64,000 bases of DNA, taken from contig NZ_VMBP01000007.1 of assembly GCF_007559435.1 (NCBI RefSeq), forward strand, positions 124,001-188,000, read 5' to 3'. The notes below the pieces were generated by a model. That model was not told the origin of the DNA, searched no databases, and saw nothing but the letters and a program-made list of their open reading frames with translations. A program made the position numbers and the translations under genes. Origin of the DNA: Ancylobacter moscoviensis (GTDB lineage Bacteria > Pseudomonadota > Alphaproteobacteria > Rhizobiales > Xanthobacteraceae). This document shows positions 26,415 to 34,279 of the stretch, piece by piece (position 1 is the first letter of the stretch; each line of letters opens with the position of its first letter).

Positions 26415-27758
26415 ATGTCGCATGAGCTGATTTCTATCTTCGGGCTGGTGGCCATGTTCGTCGTCGCGACGATCCTGCCGGTCAATATGGGCGTGCTGGC
26501 CTTCGCCGGCGCCTTCCTCGCCGGCACGCTGCTGGCCGGGCTGACGGCGGCGAAGATCATGTCGTTCTTCCCGTCCAGCCTGTTCCTCACGCTGGTCGGC
26601 ATCACCTATCTCTTCGCCATCGCCCAGAACAACGGCACCATCGACTGGCTGGTCCGCCTCGCGGTCCGCGCCGTGCGCGGGCATGTGGCGGCGATCCCGT
26701 GGATCATGTTCCTCATCGCCGCGGCGCTCACCTCGGTGGGCGCGGTCAGCCCCGGCGCGGTGGCGATCATCGCCCCCATCGCGCTCGGCTTCGCGGTGAA
26801 ATACGCCATCAGCCCGCTGATGATGGGCCTGATGGTGATCCACGGCGCGCAGGCCGGCGGCTTCTCGCCGATCAGCATCTATGGCGGCATCACCAACGGC
26901 GTCGTCGCCAAGGCCGGGCTGCCGCTCGATCCCATCGTCACCTTCCTCGCCAGTTTCTTCGTCAACGGCGCGGTGGCGGTGCTGCTGTTCTTCGCGCTGG
27001 GCGGGCTGAAGCTCATCGGCCGGCGGGCCGAGCTGGCGGGCGCGCCGGCGGGGGCGGGCTATCCCGCCGCGACGCCGCCGCGCTATGGCGACGCCGAGAC
27101 CGAGGCCATCACGCTGGAGCGGCGCATCGCCGAGGGCGGGGTGGCCAATGGCGACCCGATGGCCAGCAACCGTCCCTACCAGTTCCTCACCCTCGCCGGG
27201 CTGGTGCTGCTGGCGGTGCTCACACTCGCCTTCAATCTCGACATCGGCTTCTGCGCCATCACCATCGGCCTCGTGCTTTCGCTGGTGGCGCCGACGCTCC
27301 AGCGCAAGGCGGTCGCGCAGGTCACCTGGCCGGAGATCGTGCTGATCACCGGCGTATCCACCTATGTCGGCGTGATGCAGGCCATGGGCACCATCGACTA
27401 CGCCGCCAACGGCGTCGCCGGCCTCGCCTCGCCGCTCATGGCGGCGCTGGTCCTGTGCCTCATCGGCGCGGTGGTCTCGGCCTTCGCCTCCTCGACGGCG
27501 GTGCTCGGCTCGCTCATCCCGCTCGCCGTGCCCTTCCTCCAGGCCGGCACGGGCGTCGAGGCGGTCGGCTTCATCGCCGCCATGGCGGTGTCCTCCACCA
27601 TCGTCGACGTCAGCCCGTTCTCGACCAATGGCGCGCTCGTGCTCGCCAATGCGCCGGAGGCCTCGCGTGACGGCTTCTTCAAGCAGCTCGTCGCCTATGG
27701 CGCGGCGGTGACGGTCATCGCGCCCTTCGTGGTGTGGCTGCTCTTCGTGGTGTTGTGA
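26415..27758 (+). CDS. matC: Malonate/dicarboxylate carrier MatC
   Basis: 447 residues, about 12 membrane segments, matching the MatC (SLC13-like ion transporter) family: ISIFGLVAMFVVATILPVNMG at the start, VSPGAVAIIAPIALGFAVKY, GAQAGGFSPISIYGGITN and the later VVDVSPFSTNGALVLANA. ATG at 26415 follows GGGGGAGGC; an upstream ATG at 26379 lacks a site. It stands 10 bp ahead of the malonate decarboxylase genes, so it most likely imports malonate into the cytoplasm, replacing the MdcLM or MdcF carriers of other mdc operons. Confidence 0.88.
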   Translation: MSHELISIFGLVAMFVVATILPVNMGVLAFAGAFLAGTLLAGLTAAKIMSFFPSSLFLTLVGITYLFAIAQNNGTIDWLVRLAVRAVRGHVAAIPWIMFLIAAALTSVGAVSPGAVAIIAPIALGFAVKYAISPLMMGLMVIHGAQAGGFSPISIYGGITNGVVAKAGLPLDPIVTFLASFFVNGAVAVLLFFALGGLKLIGRRAELAGAPAGAGYPAATPPRYGDAETEAITLERRIAEGGVANGDPMASNRPYQFLTLAGLVLLAVLTLAFNLDIGFCAITIGLVLSLVAPTLQRKAVAQVTWPEIVLITGVSTYVGVMQAMGTIDYAANGVAGLASPLMAALVLCLIGAVVSAFASSTAVLGSLIPLAVPFLQAGTGVEAVGFIAAMAVSSTIVDVSPFSTNGALVLANAPEASRDGFFKQLVAYGAAVTVIAPFVVWLLFVVL

Positions 27759-27768
27759 GGAGGCATCG

Positions 27769-29421
27769 ATGACCAGACCGGACGGGACGCAGCGTTCCTG
27801 GTCGACCCGGCGCGAGGACAAGCAGCGCCGCCTCCAGCGGGCGGCCGCCTTCGCCGACGGCCGCGTCCTGAAGCCGGATCGCATCGTCGAGGCGCTGGAG
27901 GCGGTCATCGCCTCCGGCGACCGCGTGGCGCTGGAGGGGGACAACCAGAAGCAGGCGGACTTCCTCTCCCGCTCCCTCGCCAGGGTCGATCCGGCGAAGG
28001 TCCATGACCTGCACATGCTGGTGTCCAGCATCAGCCGTCCCGAGCAGATCGACATCTTCGAGACCGGCATCGCCCGGCGCATCGACTTCGCCTATGCCGG
28101 CCCGCAGAGCCTGCGCGTCGCCCAGCTTCTGGAGGACGGCAAGCTCGAGGTCGGCGCCATCCATACCTATGTCGAGCTTTATGCGCGGATGTTCGTCGAC
28201 CTGACGCCGCGCGTGGCGCTGGTCGCGGCGGAGAAGGGCGACCGCCACGGCAACCTCTACACCGGCGCCAACACCGAGGACACGCCCACCATCGTGGAGG
28301 CGACGGCCTTCGGCGGCGGCATCGTCATCGCCCAGGTCAACGAGATCGTGGACACGCTGCCGCGCGTCGACATTCCCGGCGGCTGGGTCGACTTCGTAGT
28401 CGAGGCGGATCGTCCCGCCGCCATCGAGCCGCTGTTCACCCGCGATCCGCGTCTCATCACCGAGCAGCACATCCTCATGGCGATGCTCGCCATTCGCGGC
28501 GTCTATGAGCGCCACGGCGTGCTGTCGCTCAATCACGGCATCGGCTTCAACACCGCCGCCATCGAGCTGCTGCTGCCGACCTATGGCGAGGCGCTCGGCC
28601 TCAAGGGCAAGATCTGCCGGCACTGGACGCTCAACCCGCACCCGACGCTCATTCCCGCCATCGAGAGTGGGTGGGTGGAGAGCGTCCACTGCTTCGGCGG
28701 CGAGGTCGGCATGGAGCGCTACATCGAGGCGCGCTCCGACGTGTTCTTCACCGGCCCGGACGGTTCGCTGCGCTCCAATCGCGTGCTCTGCCAGCTCGCC
28801 GGCCAGTACGCGGTCGACATGTTCATCGGCGCCACGCTGCAGATCGACGGCGACGCCAATTCCTCGACCGTCACCACCGGCCGTCTCGCCGGCTTCGGCG
28901 GCGCGCCCAACATGGGCCACGACCCCGGCGGCCGGCGCCATGCCAGCAAGGCGTGGCTCGACCTGAAGACCGATCCTGGCCCCACCGCGCGCGGCCACAA
29001 GCTGGTGGTGCAGATGGCCGAGACCTTCCAGTCCGGGGGCGTTCCCACCTTCGTGGAGGAACTCGACGCCGTCGAGGTCGGCAGGGCGGCCGGCATGCCC
29101 ATCGCCCCGGTGATGATCTATGGCGACGACGTCAGCCATGTCGTCACCGAGGAAGGCGTCGCCTATCTCTATCTCGCCCGCGACGAGGAGGAGCGCCGCG
29201 CCGCGCTTGCGGCGGTGGCCGGCGTCAGCCCCATCGGCCTGCGGCACGATCCCTCCCGCACCGACGATCTGCGCCGGCGCGGTCTGGTCGCCTATCCCGA
29301 GGATCTCGGCGTGCGTCCCACCGATGCCCGCCGCTCCCTGCTGGCGGCCCGCAGCATCGACGATCTCGTCGCCTGGTCGGGCGGCCTCTACGAGCCCCCC
29401 GCGCGCTTCAGGAGCTACTGA
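27769..29421 (+). CDS. mdcA: Malonate decarboxylase alpha subunit (acetyl-S-ACP:malonate ACP transferase)
   Basis: 550 residues, the usual MdcA length. It begins with the family pattern WSTRREDKQRRLQRAAAF and KPDRIVEALEAVIASGDRVALEGDNQKQADFLSRSL, with GAPNMGHDPGGRRHAS (about 382-397) and GVAYLYLARDEEERRAA late. MdcA exchanges malonyl for acetyl on the carrier subunit, so the enzyme cycles without free CoA. A GGAGG site precedes the ATG. It is the first decarboxylase gene, 3 bp ahead of mdcB. Confidence 0.95.
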   Translation: MTRPDGTQRSWSTRREDKQRRLQRAAAFADGRVLKPDRIVEALEAVIASGDRVALEGDNQKQADFLSRSLARVDPAKVHDLHMLVSSISRPEQIDIFETGIARRIDFAYAGPQSLRVAQLLEDGKLEVGAIHTYVELYARMFVDLTPRVALVAAEKGDRHGNLYTGANTEDTPTIVEATAFGGGIVIAQVNEIVDTLPRVDIPGGWVDFVVEADRPAAIEPLFTRDPRLITEQHILMAMLAIRGVYERHGVLSLNHGIGFNTAAIELLLPTYGEALGLKGKICRHWTLNPHPTLIPAIESGWVESVHCFGGEVGMERYIEARSDVFFTGPDGSLRSNRVLCQLAGQYAVDMFIGATLQIDGDANSSTVTTGRLAGFGGAPNMGHDPGGRRHASKAWLDLKTDPGPTARGHKLVVQMAETFQSGGVPTFVEELDAVEVGRAAGMPIAPVMIYGDDVSHVVTEEGVAYLYLARDEEERRAALAAVAGVSPIGLRHDPSRTDDLRRRGLVAYPEDLGVRPTDARRSLLAARSIDDLVAWSGGLYEPPARFRSY

Positions 29422-29424
29422 CCC

Positions 29425-30375
29425 ATGCACGTTGACCTGCTGGAAGTTGATCTGCTGCAAGCCGATCTGCTGGAAGCTCGCCTGTTGGAAGCCGGCCCCT
29501 CGGGAGCCGGTTTCCCGGTGTCGAACGCTGACGCTGACGCCATCGCCGGTCGCGCGGTCGCGGCTCTGGTGGCCGAGGCGACGCTCACTCCCAAGCCGGG
29601 CCTCGTCGACCGGCGCGGGCCCGGCGCGCATGCGGATGTCGAGCTTGCCACGCTGCTCGCCTCCGCCGAGGCGCTGCGGCCGACCTTCGCGGAAATCGCC
29701 CGCGCCTCCGCCGGGCGGTGGCCCTCGCCGGAACTGCGCGAGGACCTCGCGCGGATCGGCCGCGATGGCGAGCGCCGCATGTTCGCCGTGACCGGCGGCG
29801 CCAACACCCATCGCGGCGCCATCTGGGCGCTCGGCCTGCTGGCCGCCGCACGGGTGCTGGAGGGTGCCGGCGGCAGCGTCGAGACCGTCTGCGCCACCGC
29901 CGGCCGCATCGCCCGCCACGCCGACCGTTTCGCCCCGCCGCGCGCCACCAACGGCGCGCGCGCTTGCCGGGCCTATGGCGTGTCCGGCGCGCGGGGCGAG
30001 GCGGATGCCGGCTTCCCGCATGTGCGGCTCGCCGTGGCGACGCTGCGGGCGCGGCGCGCGGCTGGCGCGGCCGAGGATCATGCCCGCCTCGACGCGCTGC
30101 TTAGCGTCATGGCGCGGCTCGACGACACCTGCCTGCTGCACCGGGGCGGGCGGCGGGCGCTGCGCGTGGCCCGGCTCGGCGCGCGCGCGGTTCTCGGCAC
30201 GGGCGGCGCCGCGACGGCGGAAGGGCAGGGGGCGCTGCTGGCGCTGGACCGCCGGCTGCTGGCGCTGAACGCCTCGCCGGGCGGGGTCGCCGACATGCTC
30301 GCCGCCGCCCTCTTCCTCGACGGGGTGCCGGAGCATCGGTCTCCGGCGCCTCTTCAGGCCCAGCGGGAGATGTGA
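29425..30375 (+). CDS. mdcB: Triphosphoribosyl-dephospho-CoA synthase MdcB
   Basis: 316 residues, family CitG/MdcB. Conserved elements: AALVAEATLTPKPGLVDRRGPGAHADV (about 50-75), GANTHRGAIWALGLL (about 130) and the C-terminal GGVADMLAAALFLD. It makes 2'-(5''-triphosphoribosyl)-3'-dephospho-CoA, precursor of the carrier prosthetic group. The first 23 residues are a run of pentapeptide repeats (DLLEV, DLLQA, DLLEA, RLLEA) that is not typical of the family, coded by a 15-bp tandem repeat. True initiation could lie after it, but no strong alternative start was seen. Confidence 0.92.
   Translation: MHVDLLEVDLLQADLLEARLLEAGPSGAGFPVSNADADAIAGRAVAALVAEATLTPKPGLVDRRGPGAHADVELATLLASAEALRPTFAEIARASAGRWPSPELREDLARIGRDGERRMFAVTGGANTHRGAIWALGLLAAARVLEGAGGSVETVCATAGRIARHADRFAPPRATNGARACRAYGVSGARGEADAGFPHVRLAVATLRARRAAGAAEDHARLDALLSVMARLDDTCLLHRGGRRALRVARLGARAVLGTGGAATAEGQGALLALDRRLLALNASPGGVADMLAAALFLDGVPEHRSPAPLQAQREM
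29434..29493 (+). repeat. Four 15-bp tandem repeats in the 5' end of mdcB
   Basis: Four consecutive 15-bp units near the consensus GATCTGCTGGAAGCC encode DLLEV-DLLQA-DLLEA-RLLEA. Each unit keeps frame, so copy-number change would lengthen or shorten the N-terminus by five residues without a frameshift. Confidence 0.85.
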
Positions 30376-30378
30376 GCC

Positions 30379-31509
30379 ATGGAGATCATCGAGCTCCGTT
30401 TTCCCGGCGATCGGCCCATCGCGCGGCGCGCGCATGTCGGCGTCGTCGGCTCCGGCGATCTGGAGGTGCTGCTGTCGCCGGCCGGCGAGACCACCGTCAC
30501 CATACGCACCAGCGTCGACGGCTTCGGGCCGACCTGGCAGGCGACGCTCGCCCGCTTCTTCGCCCGCCATCCCGTCGCCGCGCGGGTCGAGATCAACGAT
30601 GCCGGCGCGACGCCGGGCGTCGTCTCGCTTCGTCTGGCGCAGGCCCTTGAGGGAGACGCAGGGATGACATCGGCCGCCACCTTGTTGAACCGCCGGAGCT
30701 TCGTGGAGATGAATGCCCGCGAGCGGGCGCGGGCGCTGCTCGATGCCGGCAGCTTCCGCGAGCTGCTTGGTCCGTTCGAGCACGTCGAATCCCCCTGGCT
30801 GGCGCCGCAGGGCATCGTGCCGCAGAGCGATGACGGCGTCGTCGTCGCCCGCGGCGCCATCGACGGCGTGCCGGCCGTGGTGCTGGCGATCGAGGGCGCC
30901 TTCCAGGGCGGCAGCACCGGCGAGGTCTCCGGCGCCAAGATCGCCGGCTCGCTCGAACGCGCGCTGGCGGATGCCGAGGCCGGCCGTCCGATCCGGCCGG
31001 TGCTGGTGTTCGAGACCGGCGGCGTGCGCCTGCAGGAGGCCAATCTCGGCCTCGCGGCCATGGCCGAGATCCACGCCGCCCTCGTCGCCCTGCGCCGCCA
31101 CGTGCCGGTCGTCGGGGTGATCGCCGGCCTCGTCGGCTGCTTCGGCGGCATGTCGATCACCGCCGGCCTGGCGAGCCGCCTCATCATGACCCGGCAGGGC
31201 CGGCTCGGCCTCAACGGGCCGGAGGTGATCGAGCAGAACGCCGGCATCGCCGAGCTCGACAGCCGCGACCAGGCGCTGATCTGGAGCCTGACCGGCGGCG
31301 AGGTCCGCACCGTTACCGGCCTCGCCGACACCCTCGTCGCCGACGACGCCGACGCCCTCGCCGCCGCCGTGCGCGCGGCCTTCGCGAACGGCGCCCCGGG
31401 GCCGGCCTCCAGCGCCCGCATCGATTTCTGGCGCGCCCGCCTGGCGCGGCTGCCCGAGCCGGCGACCGGCGCGGCGCTCGCTTCCCTCTGGTCGGGAGAC
31501 AGGACATGA
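30379..31509 (+). CDS. mdcCD: Fused malonate decarboxylase carrier (delta) and beta subunits, MdcC-MdcD
   Basis: 376 residues in one uninterrupted frame. Residues 1-95 are the MdcC acyl carrier: VGVVGSGDLEVLL puts the prosthetic-group serine at position 25, as in known MdcC, and INDAGATPGVVSLRL closes the domain. From Met96 the MdcD beta subunit begins: LNRRSFVEMNARERARALLDAGSF, LAPQGIVPQSDDGVVVARG, and the carboxyltransferase-like GGVRLQEANLG and CFGGMSITAGL. In other mdc operons these are separate genes. An SD-like GGGAGACGCAGGG before Met96 would still allow separate MdcD. Beta plus gamma decarboxylate malonyl-S-ACP. Confidence 0.9.
   Translation: MEIIELRFPGDRPIARRAHVGVVGSGDLEVLLSPAGETTVTIRTSVDGFGPTWQATLARFFARHPVAARVEINDAGATPGVVSLRLAQALEGDAGMTSAATLLNRRSFVEMNARERARALLDAGSFRELLGPFEHVESPWLAPQGIVPQSDDGVVVARGAIDGVPAVVLAIEGAFQGGSTGEVSGAKIAGSLERALADAEAGRPIRPVLVFETGGVRLQEANLGLAAMAEIHAALVALRRHVPVVGVIAGLVGCFGGMSITAGLASRLIMTRQGRLGLNGPEVIEQNAGIAELDSRDQALIWSLTGGEVRTVTGLADTLVADDADALAAAVRAAFANGAPGPASSARIDFWRARLARLPEPATGAALASLWSGDRT
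30664..31509 (+). other. mdcD: Possible internal translation start giving stand-alone MdcD
   Basis: ATG at 30664 is in the same frame as mdcC, preceded by GAGGGAGACGCAGGG. Translation from here would give a 281-residue MdcD of normal length. Reading through from 30379 gives the fusion. Both products may exist; the sequence contains no stop codon between them. Confidence 0.55.
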
Positions 31510-32312
31510 GCGACAGCGTGAGCCTGCGCGGCCGCCGCTGGTTCGAGGCCCTCGCCGGCGATGCCCCGCTCCTGCCGGGCGGGCCGGCTTCGGTGCTGGC
31601 CGCCGACGTGCCGCTCGGCGGCGAGGCGGTCCGCGCCATTGCCGTGGTGCCCGATCCGCACAACCGCTTTCCGCGCGCCCGCTCGGGCGAGATCGGCCTC
31701 GACGAGGGCTGGGCGATCGCCGCCCGGGTGCGCGAGGCGGCCGCCGTCCCCGGCCGGCCGGTGCTCGCCATCGTCGACGTGCCGAGCCAGGCCTACGGCC
31801 GGACCGAGGAACTGCTCGGCCTGTACCTCGCCTGCGCGGCGGCGGTGGACGCCTATGCCTCGGCGCGGCTCGACGGCCATCCGGTGGTGGCGCTGGTGGT
31901 CGGCAACGCCCTGTCCGGCGCCTTCCTCGCCCATGGCTACCAGGCCAATCGCGTGCTGGCGCTGGACGATCCCGGCGTTTCCATCCACGCCATGGGCAAG
32001 GCCGCCGCCGCCCGCGTCACCCGCCGCAGCGTCGCCGATCTGGAGCGGCTCGGCGAGACCATCCTGCCGCTCGCCTATGACGTGCGCTCCTTCGCCCGGC
32101 TCGGCCTGCTGCACGAGCTGATCTCCGGCGTCGACGCCGACGCGCCCACCGCCGCCGACGTCGCGCGGGTGCGCGAGCGCCTCGCCGCCGCCATCGCCGA
32201 TGCCCGCCGCGGCCCGCCCGATCTCGCCGGCCGCCTCGCCTCGGAGGATGCGCGCCGGAACCGCGCCGCCTCGATCCGGGTGCGCGAGCAGCTGGCGCGC
32301 GAATGGAACTGA
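31506..32312 (+). CDS. mdcE: Malonate decarboxylase gamma subunit (co-decarboxylase)
   Basis: 268 residues of the carboxyltransferase-like MdcE family. It starts with GRRWFEALAGDAP, then AIVDVPSQAYGRTEELLG and GHPVVALVVGNALSGAFLAHGYQA split near residues 120-140, and SIHAMGKAAAARVTRRSVADL. With MdcD it forms the decarboxylase that converts malonyl-S-ACP to acetyl-S-ACP and CO2 in the cytoplasm. Its ATG overlaps the mdcD stop (ATGA), indicating coupled translation. Confidence 0.93.
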   Translation: MSDSVSLRGRRWFEALAGDAPLLPGGPASVLAADVPLGGEAVRAIAVVPDPHNRFPRARSGEIGLDEGWAIAARVREAAAVPGRPVLAIVDVPSQAYGRTEELLGLYLACAAAVDAYASARLDGHPVVALVVGNALSGAFLAHGYQANRVLALDDPGVSIHAMGKAAAARVTRRSVADLERLGETILPLAYDVRSFARLGLLHELISGVDADAPTAADVARVRERLAAAIADARRGPPDLAGRLASEDARRNRAASIRVREQLAREWN

Positions 32313-33013
32313 GGTCGCGCGATCTCCCTCGGCTGCGCGATCTCCTCCGGCCGCACGATCTCCTTCGCCTGCGCGCGCCCGCCGACGCGCGCGTGCCCGA
32401 GCCGCCGGACTGGGTGATGCCGGCGCTGGAGGCGGCGCCCTGGGTGGTGGTGCGCCGCGCCGCGCCGGTCGCCGGCCGCGTGCCCGTCGGCATACGCGGC
32501 CCGCGGCGCGACCAGCGCTGCGCCGCCGCCGTCGATCCCGCCGCCATCCTCGCTTGCGTCACCCCGGAGGCGCTGGCGCGTGCCCGCGCCTGGGAGACCG
32601 CCGCACGGTCCGGTCATCCGGCGCTGCGGGCGCTTGCGGCGCTGGCGCCGCGCCTCGACGCCACCGGCCTCGTCTGGGGCGTCGCTGGCGGGGCGGGCTT
32701 CGAGCTGGCGACCGGCCGGCCGGTGCTGCGCGAGGCGAGCGATCTCGACATCGTCCTGCGCGCGAGCTTTCCCTTGCCGGTCGACGCCCTCCGGCAGGCC
32801 GCGGCGGCGTGCGAGGCCGCGCTTCCCCCCGTGCCGCCCGCCGCCCGCGTGGATGCCCGGGTGGACGCCCTCGTCGAGACCCCCCTCGGCGCCTTCGCGC
32901 TCGCCGAATTCTACCGTGCCGGCGACACGCTGCTGCTGCGCGGCGCCGGCGGTCCCCGTCTGGTGACGCGGACGGAGCTGGAGCAGCCGGCGGAGCGGGC
33001 CGAAGCGCCATGA
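32303..33013 (+). CDS. mdcG: Phosphoribosyl-dephospho-CoA transferase MdcG
   Basis: 236 residues. MdcG attaches the 2'-(5''-phosphoribosyl)-3'-dephospho-CoA group to the serine of the carrier domain. Recognisable elements are VPVGIRGPRRDQRCAAAV (about 51-68), the nucleotidyltransferase-like WGVAGGAGFELATG and EASDLDIVLR (about 145-155) with its two aspartates, and a C-terminal beta region. It overlaps mdcE by 10 bp and mdcH by 4 bp. The N-terminus carries three 18-bp tandem repeats coding RDLPRL-RDLLRP-HDLLRL. Confidence 0.9.
   Translation: MELRSRDLPRLRDLLRPHDLLRLRAPADARVPEPPDWVMPALEAAPWVVVRRAAPVAGRVPVGIRGPRRDQRCAAAVDPAAILACVTPEALARARAWETAARSGHPALRALAALAPRLDATGLVWGVAGGAGFELATGRPVLREASDLDIVLRASFPLPVDALRQAAAACEAALPPVPPAARVDARVDALVETPLGAFALAEFYRAGDTLLLRGAGGPRLVTRTELEQPAERAEAP
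32318..32371 (+). repeat. Three 18-bp tandem repeats in the 5' end of mdcG
   Basis: Units at 32318-32335, 32336-32353 and 32354-32371 are near-copies of CGCGATCTCCTCCGGCTG. They encode RDLPRL, RDLLRP and HDLLRL in frame. This is a second short coding repeat in the same operon, independent in sequence from the one in mdcB. Confidence 0.8.
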
Positions 33014-33915
33014 GCACCGCGTCCACCCCGCGCACCGCGCTCCTCTTTCCCGGCCAGGGCAGCCAGAGCGTCGGCATGCTGGCGGCACTGCCCCCGCATC
33101 CCGCCATCGCCGCGACCCTTGACGAGGCATCCGGACGGCTCGGCCATGACTGGCGCGAACTCGACACCGCCGAGGCGCTGGCCGGCACCCGTGCCGCCCA
33201 GCTCGCCCTGCTCATCGCCGGCGTCGCCACGGCGCGGGCGCTGGCGGCGGAGGCCGTCGCGGTCGACGCGGTGCTCGGGCATTCGGTCGGCGCCTTTCCC
33301 GCCGCCGTCGCCGCCGGCGTGCTGGATTTCGCCGATGCGCTGCGTCTCGTCGCCCTGCGCGGGGAGCGGATGGCGCGCCTGTTCCCGGCGGGCTACGGCA
33401 TGGCGGCGGTTCTCGGCCTGCCGGCCCGCACCCTGCGCGATCTCGTCGCACGCGCCCGCGCGTCGGGCGATCTCTACCTGTCGAATTACAACGCGCCCCG
33501 TCAGATCGTGGTGGCGGGGGCGGAGCCGGCGCTGGACGCGCTCTGCCGTCTGGCGGTGGAAGCGGGCGCCCGCAAGGCCGAGCGGCTCGCGGTGGCGACG
33601 CTTTCCCACTGTCCTCTGCTCGAACCGGTGGCGGACGCGCTGGCTGGCGCCATCGCCGCGATGCCCGTTCGCCCGCCGCGCCTTCTCTATGCCAGCGCCC
33701 GCCGCGCCCGCGTGCTGACCGAGGCGCCCGCCATCGCGCAGGATCTCGCCCGCAACGTCGCCGAGCCGGTGCTGTGGCACGATGCCGTGGAGCTTCTGGT
33801 CGAGCGCGGGATGGAGCTTTTCCTGCAGGCGCCGCCCGGCACCGTGCTGGCGGACCTGCTCGTCGAGGCGCACCCGGATATGCGCGTGCGGCAGGCCGAG
33901 GCGCTGCTGCGCTGA
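33010..33915 (+). CDS. mdcH: Malonyl-CoA:ACP malonyltransferase MdcH
   Basis: 301 residues of the FabD-like acyltransferase fold. LLFPGQGSQSVGML at the N-terminus and the nucleophile elbow VLGHSVGAFPAAVAAG (Ser about 94) are intact, with YNAPRQIVVAG and SHCPLL giving the active-site His region. MdcH loads the carrier initially by transferring malonyl from malonyl-CoA. It is the last gene of the mdc operon, overlapping mdcG by ATGA. Confidence 0.93.
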   Translation: MSTASTPRTALLFPGQGSQSVGMLAALPPHPAIAATLDEASGRLGHDWRELDTAEALAGTRAAQLALLIAGVATARALAAEAVAVDAVLGHSVGAFPAAVAAGVLDFADALRLVALRGERMARLFPAGYGMAAVLGLPARTLRDLVARARASGDLYLSNYNAPRQIVVAGAEPALDALCRLAVEAGARKAERLAVATLSHCPLLEPVADALAGAIAAMPVRPPRLLYASARRARVLTEAPAIAQDLARNVAEPVLWHDAVELLVERGMELFLQAPPGTVLADLLVEAHPDMRVRQAEALLR

Positions 33916-34279
33916 CGGGCTTCCCCGCTTCCCACCGGACATTCCCGCCGGGATGGAGGAAGCGCTTGCCGAAAACCGCGTTCGGGGTCATCACGTCCGC
34001 GATGCGGAGCCGGTCGGGTCGGTTCGTCCGCCGGGGGCGCAGGAATAAAGTGGCGACACGCCATCTGCCGACAGAAAGACCTGCCATGCCGCCGCGCCGC
34101 GCCGATAGCCGGCGCCGCCGGGGCCTCAATCGCGCGCCGTCCGGCAGGCTTCCGGGCGCTGAATCTGCTTCGAATCTGCGGCTGTTTTCGGAATGCCGGG
34201 CATGTTGTCCGGCCTATCCGGCGCGCCGGGTTTTGGTTAGCTTGGGTAGCTTCTTGTGTGTCCGGTGGCGCGAACGCTG
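33916..34279. other. Intergenic region between mdcH and the c-di-GMP regulator gene
   Basis: No gene is convincing here. Near its end CCGGCGCGCCGG (about 34217-34228) is a palindrome followed by GTTTTGG, but the stem would have almost no loop, so I do not call a terminator. The promoter for the signalling genes should lie here, unidentified. Confidence 0.3.

Noticed and set aside
34217-34232. CCGGCGCGCCGG followed by GTTTTGG as a terminator for mdcH
   Set aside because: The palindrome leaves no room for a loop and it lies about 300 bp after mdcH; support is too weak.
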